Below, piece after piece: positions 35,338 to 47,100 of a DNA stretch of 64,000 nucleotides (positions are counted from its first letter, which is position 1; the number at the start of each line of letters is the position of its first letter). The stretch comes from Adineta ricciae (lineage: Eukaryota > Rotifera > Eurotatoria > Adinetida > Adinetidae): the NCBI GenBank assembly GCA_905250025.1, contig CAJNOJ010000001.1:1426001-1490000 (forward strand). The letters are read 5' to 3'. The position numbers and the translations under genes are program-made. The notes below the pieces were generated by a model that was not told where the DNA came from, ran no database searches, and was given only the letters and a program-made list of their open reading frames with translations.

Positions 35338-37385
35338 TTAATTCATATCGATTTCGTCGATGGGCAATGTGTTGTTACTTCCCGTAGTATCTAGAACAAC
35401 ATCCGGTTGTTTTTCAATACTCGATAAATTACTGGGACAAGATGATGCCACATTGTTCATACTAGGCGCTGACGTTTGTCGAAGGAGAGATGACGAAAGA
35501 AGACTAACAGGCTTTGTTGGCGAAAAAGCTTTTCGAACAAGCATTGTTGCTTGTGCAGCTTCATTTTGTTTCGCACGGCTCATTGCACTAATAACTGAAG
35601 CTCGATCGATTTCACGTTGATCCGGCATTTGACCATCTAGCCAAATCTACAACGCAAGGAAAATGTTCTAAATAAACACTTCGTGATTATGCCCTACATC
35701 TTTTGCTCGATTGTGAAACACCGCGAACACACGTATGCGATAATCAACAATGCGTGCTAATGGATTATTTTTCAGCCAGAGATTTTCTAAGCATGGCAAA
35801 CTTCCAAGTGATTCAATACTTTTAATTGAGTCTAATTTATTCGATGTTAAATTCAATGTGATTAACGAGTAAAGACGTGATAAGCCATCAGTTGTAATCA
35901 ATTCATTGAACGATAAATCTAACGAACGTATATTACCAACACGTGCATTGAAATCTGAGACATCATACAAGCGATTGTTGGATAAATTTAAAGTTTGAAG
36001 GAAATGCAAATGCTGTAAATGATCAATATTTGTTTCTAATAAATTATAGCTTAAATCCAATGTTTCTGTTTTACAAAATAATTTCTAAACGAACAGCTTT
36101 CAGTGAAAATCGATCGATAACCATTCACTTACAAGTGATTCATCCAAGGAATGCAAAGAATTTTTACTTAGATCAAGGTAAGTTACAAGCTTCCACGTGC
36201 TAATCAACCATTCATTAGATGATGGCGGAATCTCTGTCAGTGAGCTAAGTGCAATTTCCTGCGTCAACGAAAGAATCAACATTATTCTAGTATGCAAAGA
36301 TGATATACGTACTCGAATGGATGTTAGACTACGGTGAATGGAGAGACGACGTACAGTTTTCTTAAGATTGTCTAATCCAGTGATTTGACTGGTTTGAACG
36401 CAATCGAGCTACAAATGGAAAATCGAATTCGAATCAATTGATTTGCAAAGGGTTTATATCATACTTCAAGTTCTTCGACTGATTTACAGAATGAAACATC
36501 GAATGGAAGAAATTGTGTTTTCACTGTACTTGTACCAAAGTTATCAGGGCTGCCAATGATCTAAAACATGTCAAACCATTAGATAAACTTGTCCCACTCT
36601 CGCACCTTCATTGCCTAAGCTATGGCAACATACTTGTACATACTTGACATGACAAAGGAAATCGAGAATATGACTTAGATCTTTAGCAGGATCGTTGCTA
36701 TCTATAAAGATATGTTTTGGCTTTGGCTAATAGAGAAAAAGTGGAAAGGTTTTAGTTACCACACGGTGGTTCAGGTAGTTTAATACGTCGAGTAATAGCA
36801 TGTATTTGTAGTGGACTAATAGAGAATGCTTTCTTGCCCGGCGCTGCTAAGATTTTATCACCGTTTAAAAATAATTCTTTCGCTAGCTTTCGAACAATAC
36901 CATGAACTTCCTGGAAAATCGGTACTGGAAAAATTATGTACGAAGGTTTGACGATTCGACTTACATAAACATGAAAATCCAGAAATTGGACAAAACATTC
37001 AGGTAGTTGCATTGTATTATTGGTAAAAAATTGAAATAAATATTTTAGATAATGGTCTAACGCTTGCCGTCGTCGTTGAATAAAATCAGGTGAAGTTTTG
37101 TTGAGTAATTTCTTTGGTGGCAAACTTTTCGCGTCGATTTGCGGAACTTCTTTGATCAATTCTTCATGAAAATCAGCGAATTCACTATAGCGTTTCGACA
37201 CGTGCCAACGTATGTCATCCAAACATATGTCAATAGTATATTCCTACAAAGACACATGGAATTTGTCTCACATAAAAGTATACTAAACAAACTTTACTCA
37301 CTGTAAAATTTTGATTCGTATTAAAATTAGTTATTTGGATGCCGCGTCGACTGCCCAATTGTGGTACTGGAGACCACAGAGCCAT
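35338..37385 (-). CDS. NISCH: Nischarin-like protein (PX domain plus leucine-rich repeats)
   Basis: Starts at 37385 (MALWSPVPQLGSRRGIQITN). Leading exons are 37302-37385, 36965-37243 and 36760-36910. The PX domain has IRWHVSKRYSEFADFHEEL and SPDFIQRRRQALDHYLKYLF. It is followed by the nischarin-specific IHAITRRIKLPEPPCG. Leucine-rich repeats occupy about 35680-36400 (YLDLSKNSLHSLDE; TLNLSNNRLYDVSD; SLDLSFNELIT; LENLWLKNNPLA). The C-terminus has QREIDRASVISAMSRAKQ, then Ser-rich sequence to 35338. Human nischarin (about 1,500 residues) has a long integrin- and PAK-binding C-terminal half; this protein stops soon after the repeats, like the short IRAS forms of invertebrates. It probably binds PI3P on endosomes. 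Confidence 0.83.
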
Positions 37386-37576
37386 CGGTATGGAATGATC
37401 TAAATATTTTAGATTTTGTGTATGTATAGGTAATGATCAAGAAAGAATAATACAATAACAACAACAAACACTAATATATATATTTAAATACTCATAAACA
37501 AGAAAGAAAATAAACAAACGAATATGACGCGCTCGTGTTCGCTTTTAGTCCGTCTGTGTTTTTCGTATGGATGTGA

Positions 37577-39230
37577 CTATACGATGGTTGCTGTTGGAGA
37601 ATTATTAGAATTGAGTGAAGATTTCTTCGTTGGTGGATCTGTATCATTGTCCACTTGATCAAATGCTCGTTTGCTTGTTGTTGTTGTGCTCGTTTCTTGT
37701 TGGCATATAGTTACAATTGAAATTGAAGAATTTGGAGAATTGCGTTTAAGATCATGCGTAAGTACTGAAGAAGAATTGGTTGAATTGATAACACCTACAG
37801 CTGTACATAATTGTTGTTCTTGTTCTTCAATTAGCTTTTCAATCATATCGCTAAAGAAATGATTGGATTTCGTTCTTTCGAGAGTAGCGCGTGTGAAAAC
37901 AACATACGTGACAGATGTGATTGCAGTGAGACGCTGTTGTTCTTCCATAAACAATTGATATCGTTCACTTTTCTTCCATTGGTAATAATAGTGAATGACT
38001 TCACGAACACTTCGACTTGGACACTAGAGAACAAGGAAGAATTCCTATCACAGGTGACGAAATAACTGTAAATGCTACTTTGATTTCAGATATCTTGAAG
38101 AAATTCTTTCCATATACGCGTAAACCTTCTTCGAGCGACTGAATTTCCTCGAGTGACCATTCCGGATAAGAATCTAAGGTAGATTTGCGAAATAACGGCA
38201 AGTGAGAAAGGAGGAAAACGTTCTTACAGATAGTTTTCACAGGTAATTGACGAAACTTAACAAGAGCGTTTTCCGTATTCATTTGACAATTGAATAGCGT
38301 TTGAAGTGATATTTCATCATCCGAAAGTGGATCTTTAAATAGAATAGATTCGATGTCGAATGAAAAGATGAAAAATTGACTTACATTCACTGCGAATTGT
38401 TTTCAGATATTCATCAATATTCTCATTCATATCGTCATCGACTGAAGATGATGACCAAAGGATTTCATCAACAGGCACTGAAATAATAAAAACAATTTCG
38501 ATTTGGATTTTATGTGTATCTGATCGTACCTTCTCTGTCGTCTGAATTCTTATTCGTTGAATCAAACTCCGCTTGTGGTTCTACTTCCGCTTGATATTCC
38601 TCACCGACACGAATTGTCTGAAGAAAAAAAGCCCAAAAAAGTTCAATTGAATAGTTTCAAAAAGCGAAAACAGCACAAACCTTAATAATTTCTGGTTCGA
38701 ATGAGTCATCTGTATCATCATCATCATCATCATCATCGTTATCTGGTAACAGTCGACCGTTAACATGAAGTAAATGATGCAGTTGAGGCGGACGATTGTT
38801 TTCCTCTTCATCATCATCTGAAGAAGTATTTGTCTAAAAGGTAACAGAGTTGAAAACAAGGTTTTTCTTTGAAAATAGCCCTACATCATCATGACTATGC
38901 GGGATGTTGTGAATGGCTGGCGCGTTCTGTCCGTACATTTTGAGTAGTTCATCCAGAGGCATATTTGCATCCTAAGCGATTCAAACAAGAATGATGTGAT
39001 TCAAGTAAGTGATTGTGGGTATTACCGCTTCTAAATCATCCAATTCGTTTTGTTCGTCATCATCTCCAAATTGTTCTTCTTCTTCAATAGTTTGCTCGTC
39101 ATCTTCTTCATCATAACCAGCTTGATATTCGTCATCATCTAAAGAATATTTCCATACATTTTCTCATTCAAACTTGAATTTTTTTATCTAAATAACCTTT
39201 TGCGGATGGATCTGTTGAATTCGAAGCCAT
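37577..39230 (-). CDS. MIER1: MIER family ELM2-SANT corepressor
   Basis: Starts at 39230 (MASNSTDPSAK), followed by an acidic region (EYQAGYDEEDDEQTIEEEEQ) and DANMPLDELLKMYG, a motif of the MIER N-terminus. An Asp run is coded by (CAT)n on the plus strand near 38714-38738. The ELM2 region has VPVDEILWSS, LSDDEISLQTLFNCQMNTEN and ALVKFRQLP. The SANT domain has WSLEEIQSLEEGLRVYGKNF, SRSVREVIHYYYQWKKSERY. The tail is Ser/Thr/Asn-rich to 37577. MIER proteins recruit HDAC1/2 through ELM2-SANT and repress transcription. The assignment to MIER rather than MTA or RCOR rests on the acidic N-terminus and the YYQWKKSERY stretch. The paralogue number cannot be told by eye. Confidence 0.82.
38714..38738. 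repeat. (CAT)n repeat inside MIER coding sequence
   Basis: About eight CAT units, coding an Asp run on the minus strand in the acidic region of the MIER-like protein. A length-variable coding repeat. Confidence 0.75.
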
Positions 39231-39775
39231 TTTGAAGGATTCAAAGGAACTGAATACGATAAGTCAATGTTTAGTTCTTTCATATCATCCATTGGATCAA
39301 CTTCTCCAAGCAATAATATTCGACCTATAGATGACGGTAGTAACAGATTGATTGGATTCTACATGGAACAACAGAATGACGTTGAACGCGTGAACTTAAC
39401 GACGGAAAAGAACGTTCGGGAGCGGAAAAGCGTTGTTTAGTAGAAACATCTGAAAATCTCTTTCAATAAGATAGCATATGATTTATAATTTGTCGCAAAT
39501 TGTTTTGTTTTTGAAAAAGACCGTAGTGCGTATGTTCAAGAGGATAGTAAATTCAATTCTATTCAATTTTTTATAACGAAAACTCCGATGTTAGTTCTAT
39601 TGCTTTCGTAGTTCAGTTTTCCTCGGTGACAGTCGAATATGTAACCGCGATGGCGATTTTGCTTCTCAAATTTTGGCTTTTTTCAAGCGTACTTAAAGCA
39701 AATAAACATCAACGAAAGGATTGAAAACAAAAAATTTACATTCGTAAAGCTGTTTTGTTTTTTTACTTACCGAGA
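39231..39775. other. Divergent promoter region
   Basis: Between the MIER (-) and phosphate carrier (+) starts. AT-rich and without a supported ORF. A CAG 22 bases upstream of the MIER ATG (minus strand) is acceptor-like. Confidence 0.35.
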
Positions 39776-40914
39776 ATGGCTGCACAAGCAAATCAATCGG
39801 CATCGTCGGCAAGCGTTCTAGTAGCGAAATGGGATTCTCGATACGCAGGCCATGTTCCTCACGATCTGTCCTACTATTCGAAATGTGTTCTCGGTGGTAT
39901 TCTTGCTTGTGGACTTACACACACAGCCATCTGTCCGCTCGATGTAACAAAATGTAACATGCAAGTTAGTTTCTCTCTAAAGATCTCATTTGATTGATCA
40001 GTGTAAACTTCTGTGCTTTTGGTATATAGGTTAATCCTGAAAAGTATAAAGGTTTAGTAAAGGGTCTTCGATTGATTATTGCCGAAGAAGGAAGTCAAGC
40101 TATTTGGAAAGGATGGCTACCAACATTTCTTGGTTATTCAGCACAAGGAGCATTCAAATACGGTCTCTATGAAGTTTTCAAAGATCAATATGCGAATATA
40201 CTTGGCAAAGAAAATTTCGAAAAATACAAAGGTCTTGTTTGGTGTGCTGCATCAGCTTCAGCTGAAGTGTTTGCTGATGTTGCATTATGTCCATTAGAAA
40301 TGGTTAAAGTGAAAGTACAAACAGCACCCAAGGGTACATTTCCAACAGCATTCGGTGCAGCATGGTCGCAGATGAGTGCTCAGCGAGCAGAAACTGGCTT
40401 TCCATACCGATCACTTGTGCCATTATGGTCTCGACAAGTGCCATATACTGTCGCAAAATTTTTCTTCTTCGAAAAGGTTCGTCGAGTAGAACCAATCGAT
40501 TCAATTTTCTCATTTTTATGTTTGAAGGTCGTACAACTGTTCTATACATATGTGTTTACAAAACCGAAAGAAACGTACTCGAAAACTACACAACTTGGAG
40601 TGACATTTTCGTCAGGGTATACAGCTGGTGTTATCTGTGCTATTGTATCACATCCGGCTGATTCGCTTGTTTCTCTTCTTGGTAAACCAGCTAATAAGGG
40701 TAAAAGCTTAGGGCAAATTATTAATGAAACAGGCTTTGCCAAACTTGCTACCAAGGTTTGTTCATCTCTTCTTATAGTTTCAAATGATTTCATATTTCTT
40801 TTACAGGGTCTCGGTACACGTATTCTGATGATTGGTACATTAACTGGCCTTCAATGGTGGATCTATGACACTTTCAAAACAGCATTGGGCATGGGAACAA
40901 CCGGTGGCAAATAA
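39776..40914 (+). CDS. SLC25A3: Mitochondrial phosphate carrier
   Basis: Four exons: 39776-39964, 40030-40476, 40528-40755 and 40807-40914, giving 323 residues. It imports phosphate with a proton into the mitochondrial matrix for ATP synthesis. Signature features: YYSKCVLGGILACGLTHTAI then CPLDVTKCNMQVNPEKYKG; the second PxExxK repeat, ALCPLEMVKVKVQ; and the third, SHPADSLVSLLGKPANKGKS. SLVPLWSRQVPYTVAKFFFF is diagnostic for this carrier. Six membrane helices are expected. No clear cleaved presequence precedes the carrier core. Introns 2 and 3 are both 51 nt, a multiple of three, and contain no stop, so unspliced transcripts would stay in frame with a 17-residue insert. Confidence 0.94.
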
Positions 40915-41363
40915 ATCCTCTCTGAACGATTTTGTTTTTTCTTTCTCTAGCCAAATACTTAGTTTAGTATTAGATACTGAGAACTTTCATTTCTTCATTG
41001 TCCCGATTCGTTTGCCTTTCTTTTTTACAATTATTATTCTGGCAATAAAAGAAATGATGCTTTATAGCCTGTAAGTTATCCTATAACGTCAAACAGAACT
41101 ATTCATGATGAAAACTTCGATGATATGATAGAATACTATAATCAAAATCAAATTACTAAGATAAACATTATTCTTTTGCGTAATAAGTATAATTTCGTAG
41201 ACGCTAACTCTAAAGTAGAAAATGATTAATTACCACATTGTGATCTGTAAGTTTACTCTGACGATTATAAAGAAAACATTCCCCATCTCTTCCTTTGATT
41301 CTATATCTGATCTATTCTATGAGTGATGTAAAAAAATGTTAAATAATATAGTTTCTTTTTGTA
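40915..41363. other. Intergenic, no supported gene
   Basis: Phosphate carrier 3' flank. AT-rich; the ORF at 40865-41074 overlaps the carrier end in another frame and is not supported. Confidence 0.35.
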
Positions 41364-41633
41364 ATGAGACCAAATCACAATCACTTGGCTGATTATGTAC
41401 GTACTAAGTCATTTTATGATTTCAACGAACTGCAACGTGAATACAATTGGCTGCAAATGAATCCATTTCTTTTAGAAGGACAAAATCTTTCGAAGAATAT
41501 GACTATGGACCCAGTAGTTGCTTTAGAGCCACCCCTGGTCATCATTACATCGATAGGTATTGCAACTGGAACAATTTTCTCCATTGTGTGCATAGTCAGA
41601 TATATCACAGATCCCGATCTTCGTACTCGTTAA
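41364..41633 (+). CDS. Small single-pass membrane protein, hypothetical
   Basis: An 89-residue frame from ATG 41364 to TAA 41631-41633. Residues 1-50 are hydrophilic (HLADYVRTKSFYDFNELQRE). One clear membrane helix follows (PLVIITSIGIATGTIFSIVC), then a short tail ending ITDPDLRTR. No family is recognised. A reading frame with a sharply defined helix and charged flanks argues for a real microprotein, but no homologue or splice evidence supports it. Confidence 0.45.
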   Translation: MRPNHNHLADYVRTKSFYDFNELQREYNWLQMNPFLLEGQNLSKNMTMDPVVALEPPLVIITSIGIATGTIFSIVCIVRYITDPDLRTR

Positions 41634-41749
41634 ACATATATCGTAAGAGAAATTAAAGACAACAGATCATCACATATTGTCTGTTAATTATTTCTTCTTT
41701 GGTTTGACTCCAATTTGATCTACTGTTTAATCTAATCATTTATTGCCAT

Positions 41750-42566
41750 ACCAATATTTCTCATGGGGTTACTACCTCAATATTTTCAACAACTCGATTT
41801 CTCTTTGTCAATCATCAACTGTTCATCACTTAACTATCAGTATTGGTATGGTAACATTATTATCTTACGTCAGTGTTGAACGACATTTTCTGATATTTCG
41901 CAAAAATGGTTTGTGAACACGGAAATGTCAGTTGGTGCCAGTTTTATCCGTTTCATATTATTCATACATTGATGCTATACAACCGATTCGAAGTATATGA
42001 TTCCATGGGTAACTATAAGTTTTTTCTTCCCACAGATGATTGTGATTATTTCGACTACTTATTTATTTACTCGCCTATACCAACAGCGAATGAATTCCAG
42101 TAAAAGACCTGAATGGTCAGTTTTACAAAGGATCGGCGCACAAATGAACATTTATGTTACATGATCCTGTTTATATTATTGTTCATTGTCATTCTATAAT
42201 TTAAGTATCATCATTAGCCGAGAAAGACATCCTCGTCATTTGAAAACAATCATGAACATTATCAATACCGTAATTGTGCAATCATATTCGATATTGACAT
42301 TTATTTCTATGTTGTTATTTGCAAGACGTCGAAAAGCACAAAGCAAGAGAAATTCCGATTTGAAATTGAATAACATATCAACAATTGCACCTTTACTAGT
42401 GAATGATTGGTTCAATCGTTGGCATTCAGTAAATAAGAAAATGAAGATAAAACAGAACAAGAGTGAAGCGAACTATTTGAAATATTTCCTGTATCAAACC
42501 ACAACCACTGGTTCGTGCATTCTCGTTTCTTCTTCTTTTACCGTCATATGGGTAATAAATCATTGA
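41750..42566 (+). pseudogene. Broken rhodopsin-like GPCR relic
   Basis: GPCR pieces appear in order but in different frames. GYYLNIFNNSISLCQ followed by TLLSYVSVERHFLIFRKN (TM3 with an ER(H) motif) occurs near 41766-41912 and ends at a TGA. WVTISFFFPQMIVIISTTYL, FTRLYQQRM (TM5) follows near 42007-42100, in another frame after a TGA. RIGAQMNIYVT leads to a further TGA near 42162. NTVIVQSYSILTFISMLLFA and RRRKAQSK (TM7-like end) occur near 42265-42350. At least three stops and one frame change cannot be removed by short introns that I can see. The sequence resembles the orphan GPCR families of rotifers; the intact receptor at 17106-18161 belongs to a different-looking group. Confidence 0.55.
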
Positions 42567-42657
42567 AATCTTCGAAGAAACAGGTTTGTTCTAGGAAAAT
42601 CGACTGTCATCATTGTTCCTGATTGTTTTATAGTCACCCTCGCTATTGATCACTCGT

Positions 42658-42990
42658 ATGGATGATGCCGTCGGCACAAAGTCGACTTCAATGGCTCAGT
42701 ATCCAATATCAACAGGCGCAGCGTCACTTTCATGTCTGACTGCTGAATACTATCAAATACATAACCAAGAAGCGCTGGATACTTGGCGAACAAGAGCATT
42801 GCATACGATCGATGATCTGTACGAACAAAAGGCAACATTTCTTCGACACGAAGCACATGTTAGTGCGCTTCTAGGACAACTGAGAGCAATAATTGATGAA
42901 GAATCGGCTCCTCGGCATGACAGTGGATACTTCATTGATGATCGACATGTAAGGCAAGCCCATTTTCCGGCAAACAATTCCAAAGAATGA
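42658..42990 (+). CDS. Hypothetical small helical protein
   Basis: A frame from ATG 42658 to TGA 42988-42990, about 110 residues. It starts MDDAVGTKSTSMAQYPISTG, has a likely amphipathic helix (EALDTWRTRALHTIDDLYEQ, KATFLRHEAHVSALLGQLRA) and ends HFPANNSKE. TTTTATAG at 42626-42633 is acceptor-like, so an upstream exon could exist. No family is recognised. Its helix-friendly composition differs from the surrounding AT-rich noise. It lies between the GPCR relic and the RdRP gene. Confidence 0.45.
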   Translation: MDDAVGTKSTSMAQYPISTGAASLSCLTAEYYQIHNQEALDTWRTRALHTIDDLYEQKATFLRHEAHVSALLGQLRAIIDEESAPRHDSGYFIDDRHVRQAHFPANNSKE

Positions 42991-44127
42991 ATGAAATTCT
43001 TATTTGAAAAAAGAAATTTGTCAATGATTCGTTTTTGTATTCTTTTCTTGAATCAATAAATAATCTGAAATGATATGTGTCGCCCTCTTAAGTAACAATC
43101 CGAATCCTTCGGCGTTTTGTTACTTCTATACTTACTTGACAACCTACCATTCACTCTACCTTTTCTTTTCTCCTCATTTTCTTGATTTCGAATCTACCTG
43201 CATACGAAAAGTCTCATACAGCTTCATATCATTCTAACGGAAAAGCTCTATATAATCATCGTAGAACACAACATTATCCCACGAGCATTGATTCTTTTTC
43301 GTTCGCTCTATGTGTCTTTATTAGTCCTGTTCTATTCAAAATGTGTGTGAATCATAGGCAGTTCGTTTTTCGTCTTTCTTATTTAGTTGCTTCTCAATAG
43401 ATTACCATTGAATACAACGAACACATGGAATTGGCCTTGCTTCTTTTTTCCCCTCATTTTTGTCTTGAAAAACGTCGGTAGTAAAAGAGCGCAGCGCAGA
43501 TGTCTTATCTTTAGTTACTTAACTTTGCTTAAGCAAGATAACCTGAATCGACATGATTCATCCATTATTTTAAACGTTTGATTTGCTAAGAGACAAACTT
43601 CACTTCAAGTCAGATTAGCCCGCAGTTAAAAACGTAATTGCGCGTCTCCATTGTCATTGCAAAAGAAAAACAAAATATTCGTCCTCTACCGTATGTTATA
43701 AAATGGTTAGTTTTCATGGAAATATTCAATTCTATTTTATTTACTGGCAAATACACAATTCAATATTTTACTTATTGTATCAATATACGCATTAGATTAA
43801 TGAACATTAGTCAGGTAGCTAGTTATATGAGCTTTACGATGCAAAGTCACGTTTGTCCTTTCGCGGAATTCTAAAAATGATAAATAGCCAAAGAAAACAG
43901 ACGTAGATATTCTTCAAATACTGTTTTTTCTTCTTTTTTTCTTCATTTACAGATATCTATCTAGGTTGGATAATTATCAAATAGAATTTTGCGACGTCAC
44001 ATATCTCGAGTCGTTTTTTTCCAACTTGCATCGATTTCCTGATGTGACTCATCGTGTGACAACTCATAGCTACAATAAAACATATCAATAAAAACAATTG
44101 CATTTATATTTCTGCTTATATTTTTAG
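42991..44127. other. Intergenic upstream of RdRP
   Basis: About 1.1 kb, AT-rich. The ORFs at 43182-43400, 43387-43581 and 43638-43874 have no splice partners or family resemblance. TATTTTTAG immediately precedes the RdRP ATG, suggesting a 5' UTR intron or a trans-splice acceptor. Confidence 0.4.
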
Positions 44128-47100
44128 ATGGATGCCAAAATTGAATCTACACCTACTTTCCAATTGAGTATCATTGTTGATCCCGCTGCATCATCATTGA
44201 ATTATAAAGCACTGTATAGTCACTTATCAGTTCAACTTCCTGACAATTGTAACCATCATTACTGGCATTTTGGTGGCCTACGTTCGTATACAATTCCATT
44301 CTATTCAAAAGATAATGATGAAGCTATTAACAATGTAATGACTAAATTGAAATTGTTGCAAACCCAATTCCCACCATATTGGATATCTCTTAAACAATGT
44401 CATCAGCAACCTTCGTCTTTATTAGCACCATGCGAGGCCATAAAGAAAAACGTTAAATTAGGAAAGTTCTATACGAATGATACACATCAGATACAATTTA
44501 CTGCAGGTTCACTTGTTCAGTTAAATCGATATATTTATGATCCTGTCACCGAAATTCGAGATGGTTGGTGTCTAGTGTTTTACCATGATAGAATTGATCT
44601 TGACTATGGATCAAAAGAGAATAAATTGCGGAAAACTTTCAAAGCTGAACTAATGGATAGGTGTGCTGTGATTATGGACGGATCGGATACTTTAACGTTA
44701 TTTCTGAATGTGACGGGCAACTCGGTGGACTACAAATTGGTGACTGATGACGACAAATTAGATCAAGATTCTGAGTTGCAGAAACCAATGAAATCAACGA
44801 GTAAATATAGACGTACAGCTGATCGAGAAGCGCAACCATTCTATTCGACAATTCGTCTTGTTATTTCACTTTCAAACACTATTGATAAAAAAGAAGACGA
44901 TCATCAAGTACAAAATCAATACATCCAGGACTGTCGACAGAATTTTATTGAATTCTTTCAACGAAATCGTATACATGTGTGTTTCGGTCTCATCAATAGT
45001 ATACCGTCGATGAACAACTACGCATCGATGATAGCAAAGTTCATGAACGACGAATCGATGTCATTTATTAAACAGTACTGCTGGCAAATGTTGCTGTCAA
45101 TTGGTTATCGTTTTCAACAAAGATTAGTTGACACCTTTATTCAACGTATGAGTTTAATTGAGGGCGATGATGATTTTTATCAGGTAAAAGAAATCAATAA
45201 GCTAAATTTCAAAACAAAAACTTTTTTACTGGTTATTTCAGACTTCACTTCATCTGTGGCGTCGTTCCAGTGAATACTATTTCCTAAATATACTCACTGA
45301 GCTAGACCGCTACCAAAAGAAAAGTGCTGATGCAGCTGCCCTGTCACATCAAATGAATAGACATCATTATACCGACAAGAAAACTGAAACTAAACAGATA
45401 CCGCAACGTTGGAGTATTCATACACCACCACCAAATTACGCATACGTTCCATCGGTGACACTCACACCAACGACAATTTGTGTCAAGCCATTGAAATTAG
45501 TGAAGACAAATCGAGTTTTACGTGAATCAAAATTCGGCGGTAATCTAATGTTTGCTCTAGTTGATGTCAAAGATGAAAATGGCAAACTCGATCTATTTCC
45601 ACATGACTGTATGTTACTATATTCATCATAATTTAGGTTGATATTTCGCTTTTGTTGTTATTAGATCGAGCGTTACGTTGGAAAACAGAAATATTACTTG
45701 AATCGGGTTTTGATCTCGGACGACAAGGACGAATCTATCGATATCTACATCATTCTCAATCACAACTAAAGGACAAACAATTTTGGTTTTATCATTATGA
45801 TGAGAAAACGAACTTCTCCTTCGAACAAGCATTTGATTGGATGGGTGATTTTCAAGAAGAGAAGATTGTTGCCAAACATTCTGCACGCATCGCACAATGT
45901 TTTACTAGTGCTGAAGCAACGATTCCGGTAAGTAGAGCGGACCTTTGCTGTTCAACATTCGATTGCTTTGTTCTATAGATTCCATCCAATAAAGTCGAAT
46001 ACATTGACGATGTTCATACGAAAGATTCCAAATACAATTTCACCGATGGAGTTGGAACAATGTCAACTGCTATTCGAGATCTCGTAAGTGACTACAAGCA
46101 TCCTTCTCAGTCAAATCACAGTGCTTAATATTTTGTTTCTTATCAGATTAATCCCCATCGGAAATTTTCGGCAATGCAAATTCGTTATGGTGGTTGTAAG
46201 GGTGTCATATCTGTTAATCCAGATCTCGATGATGCTGACCATCAATTGCGTATACGTAAATCGATGAGAAAATTCAAATGTGACCATGACATACTCGAAC
46301 TCTGTCGGATATCAAAACCTCGTAAGTCTATTATCGGTTAACTGTTCGTAGTTTCTCATTTCTCATGTAGGTCCGTTGTACTTGAATCGACAAATTATTG
46401 TTCTCTTGTCTCATCGAGCAATTGACGATCGAACGTTTCTTCTTCTGCAAAACAAACATCAACAATTTCTTTCCGAGTCACTTGTTTATCCTGAAAAGGC
46501 TCTGGAATTGCTATCAGAGAAACTAAATCGAAAACTGTTTCCATCACCAGCACTGATTGATGAAGCACATTTGAATTTAATTGCCGAGCCATTCTTTCAT
46601 CAACTATTGATCACTATTGGCAAATTTGAATTAGCGCAAATGAAAGAACGAACACGGCTAAAATTACCGAAGAACTCTGCGAGAAATATGATTGGTATTG
46701 TCGATGAGTATGGAATTCTCGAGTACGGGCAAGGTAGGATGAGAGAAAGAGAGATAGAAAAGACCAACTAGTTTCATCCCCGAATATCTGTTTCCATTTA
46801 GTATTTGTTCAATTTACGGAATTGAATAGTGATTATAAGAACAACGAGTCGAAAACAGAAAAAACCGTTATACTCGAACAATCAGTCGTTGTAACGAAAA
46901 ATCCATGTCATCATCCTGGTGATATTCGAGTGTTCTCAGCAGTCAATGTACCACAATTACAACATTTAAAAGATGTTATTGTTTTCCCACAACGCGGCAA
47001 ACGCCCACATCCAAACGAAATATCTGGTTCCGACCTCGACGGTGACGAATATGCTGTTATATGGGACCCGGAATTTATTCCTAAAACACCAAATGCAACT

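Noticed and set aside
47032..47046. DLDGD motif read as a viral RdRP or endogenous RNA virus
   Set aside because: The DxDGD loop with the surrounding GSDLDGDEY and the intron-rich 1371-residue gene are those of cellular silencing RdRPs, not viral polymerases with GDD.
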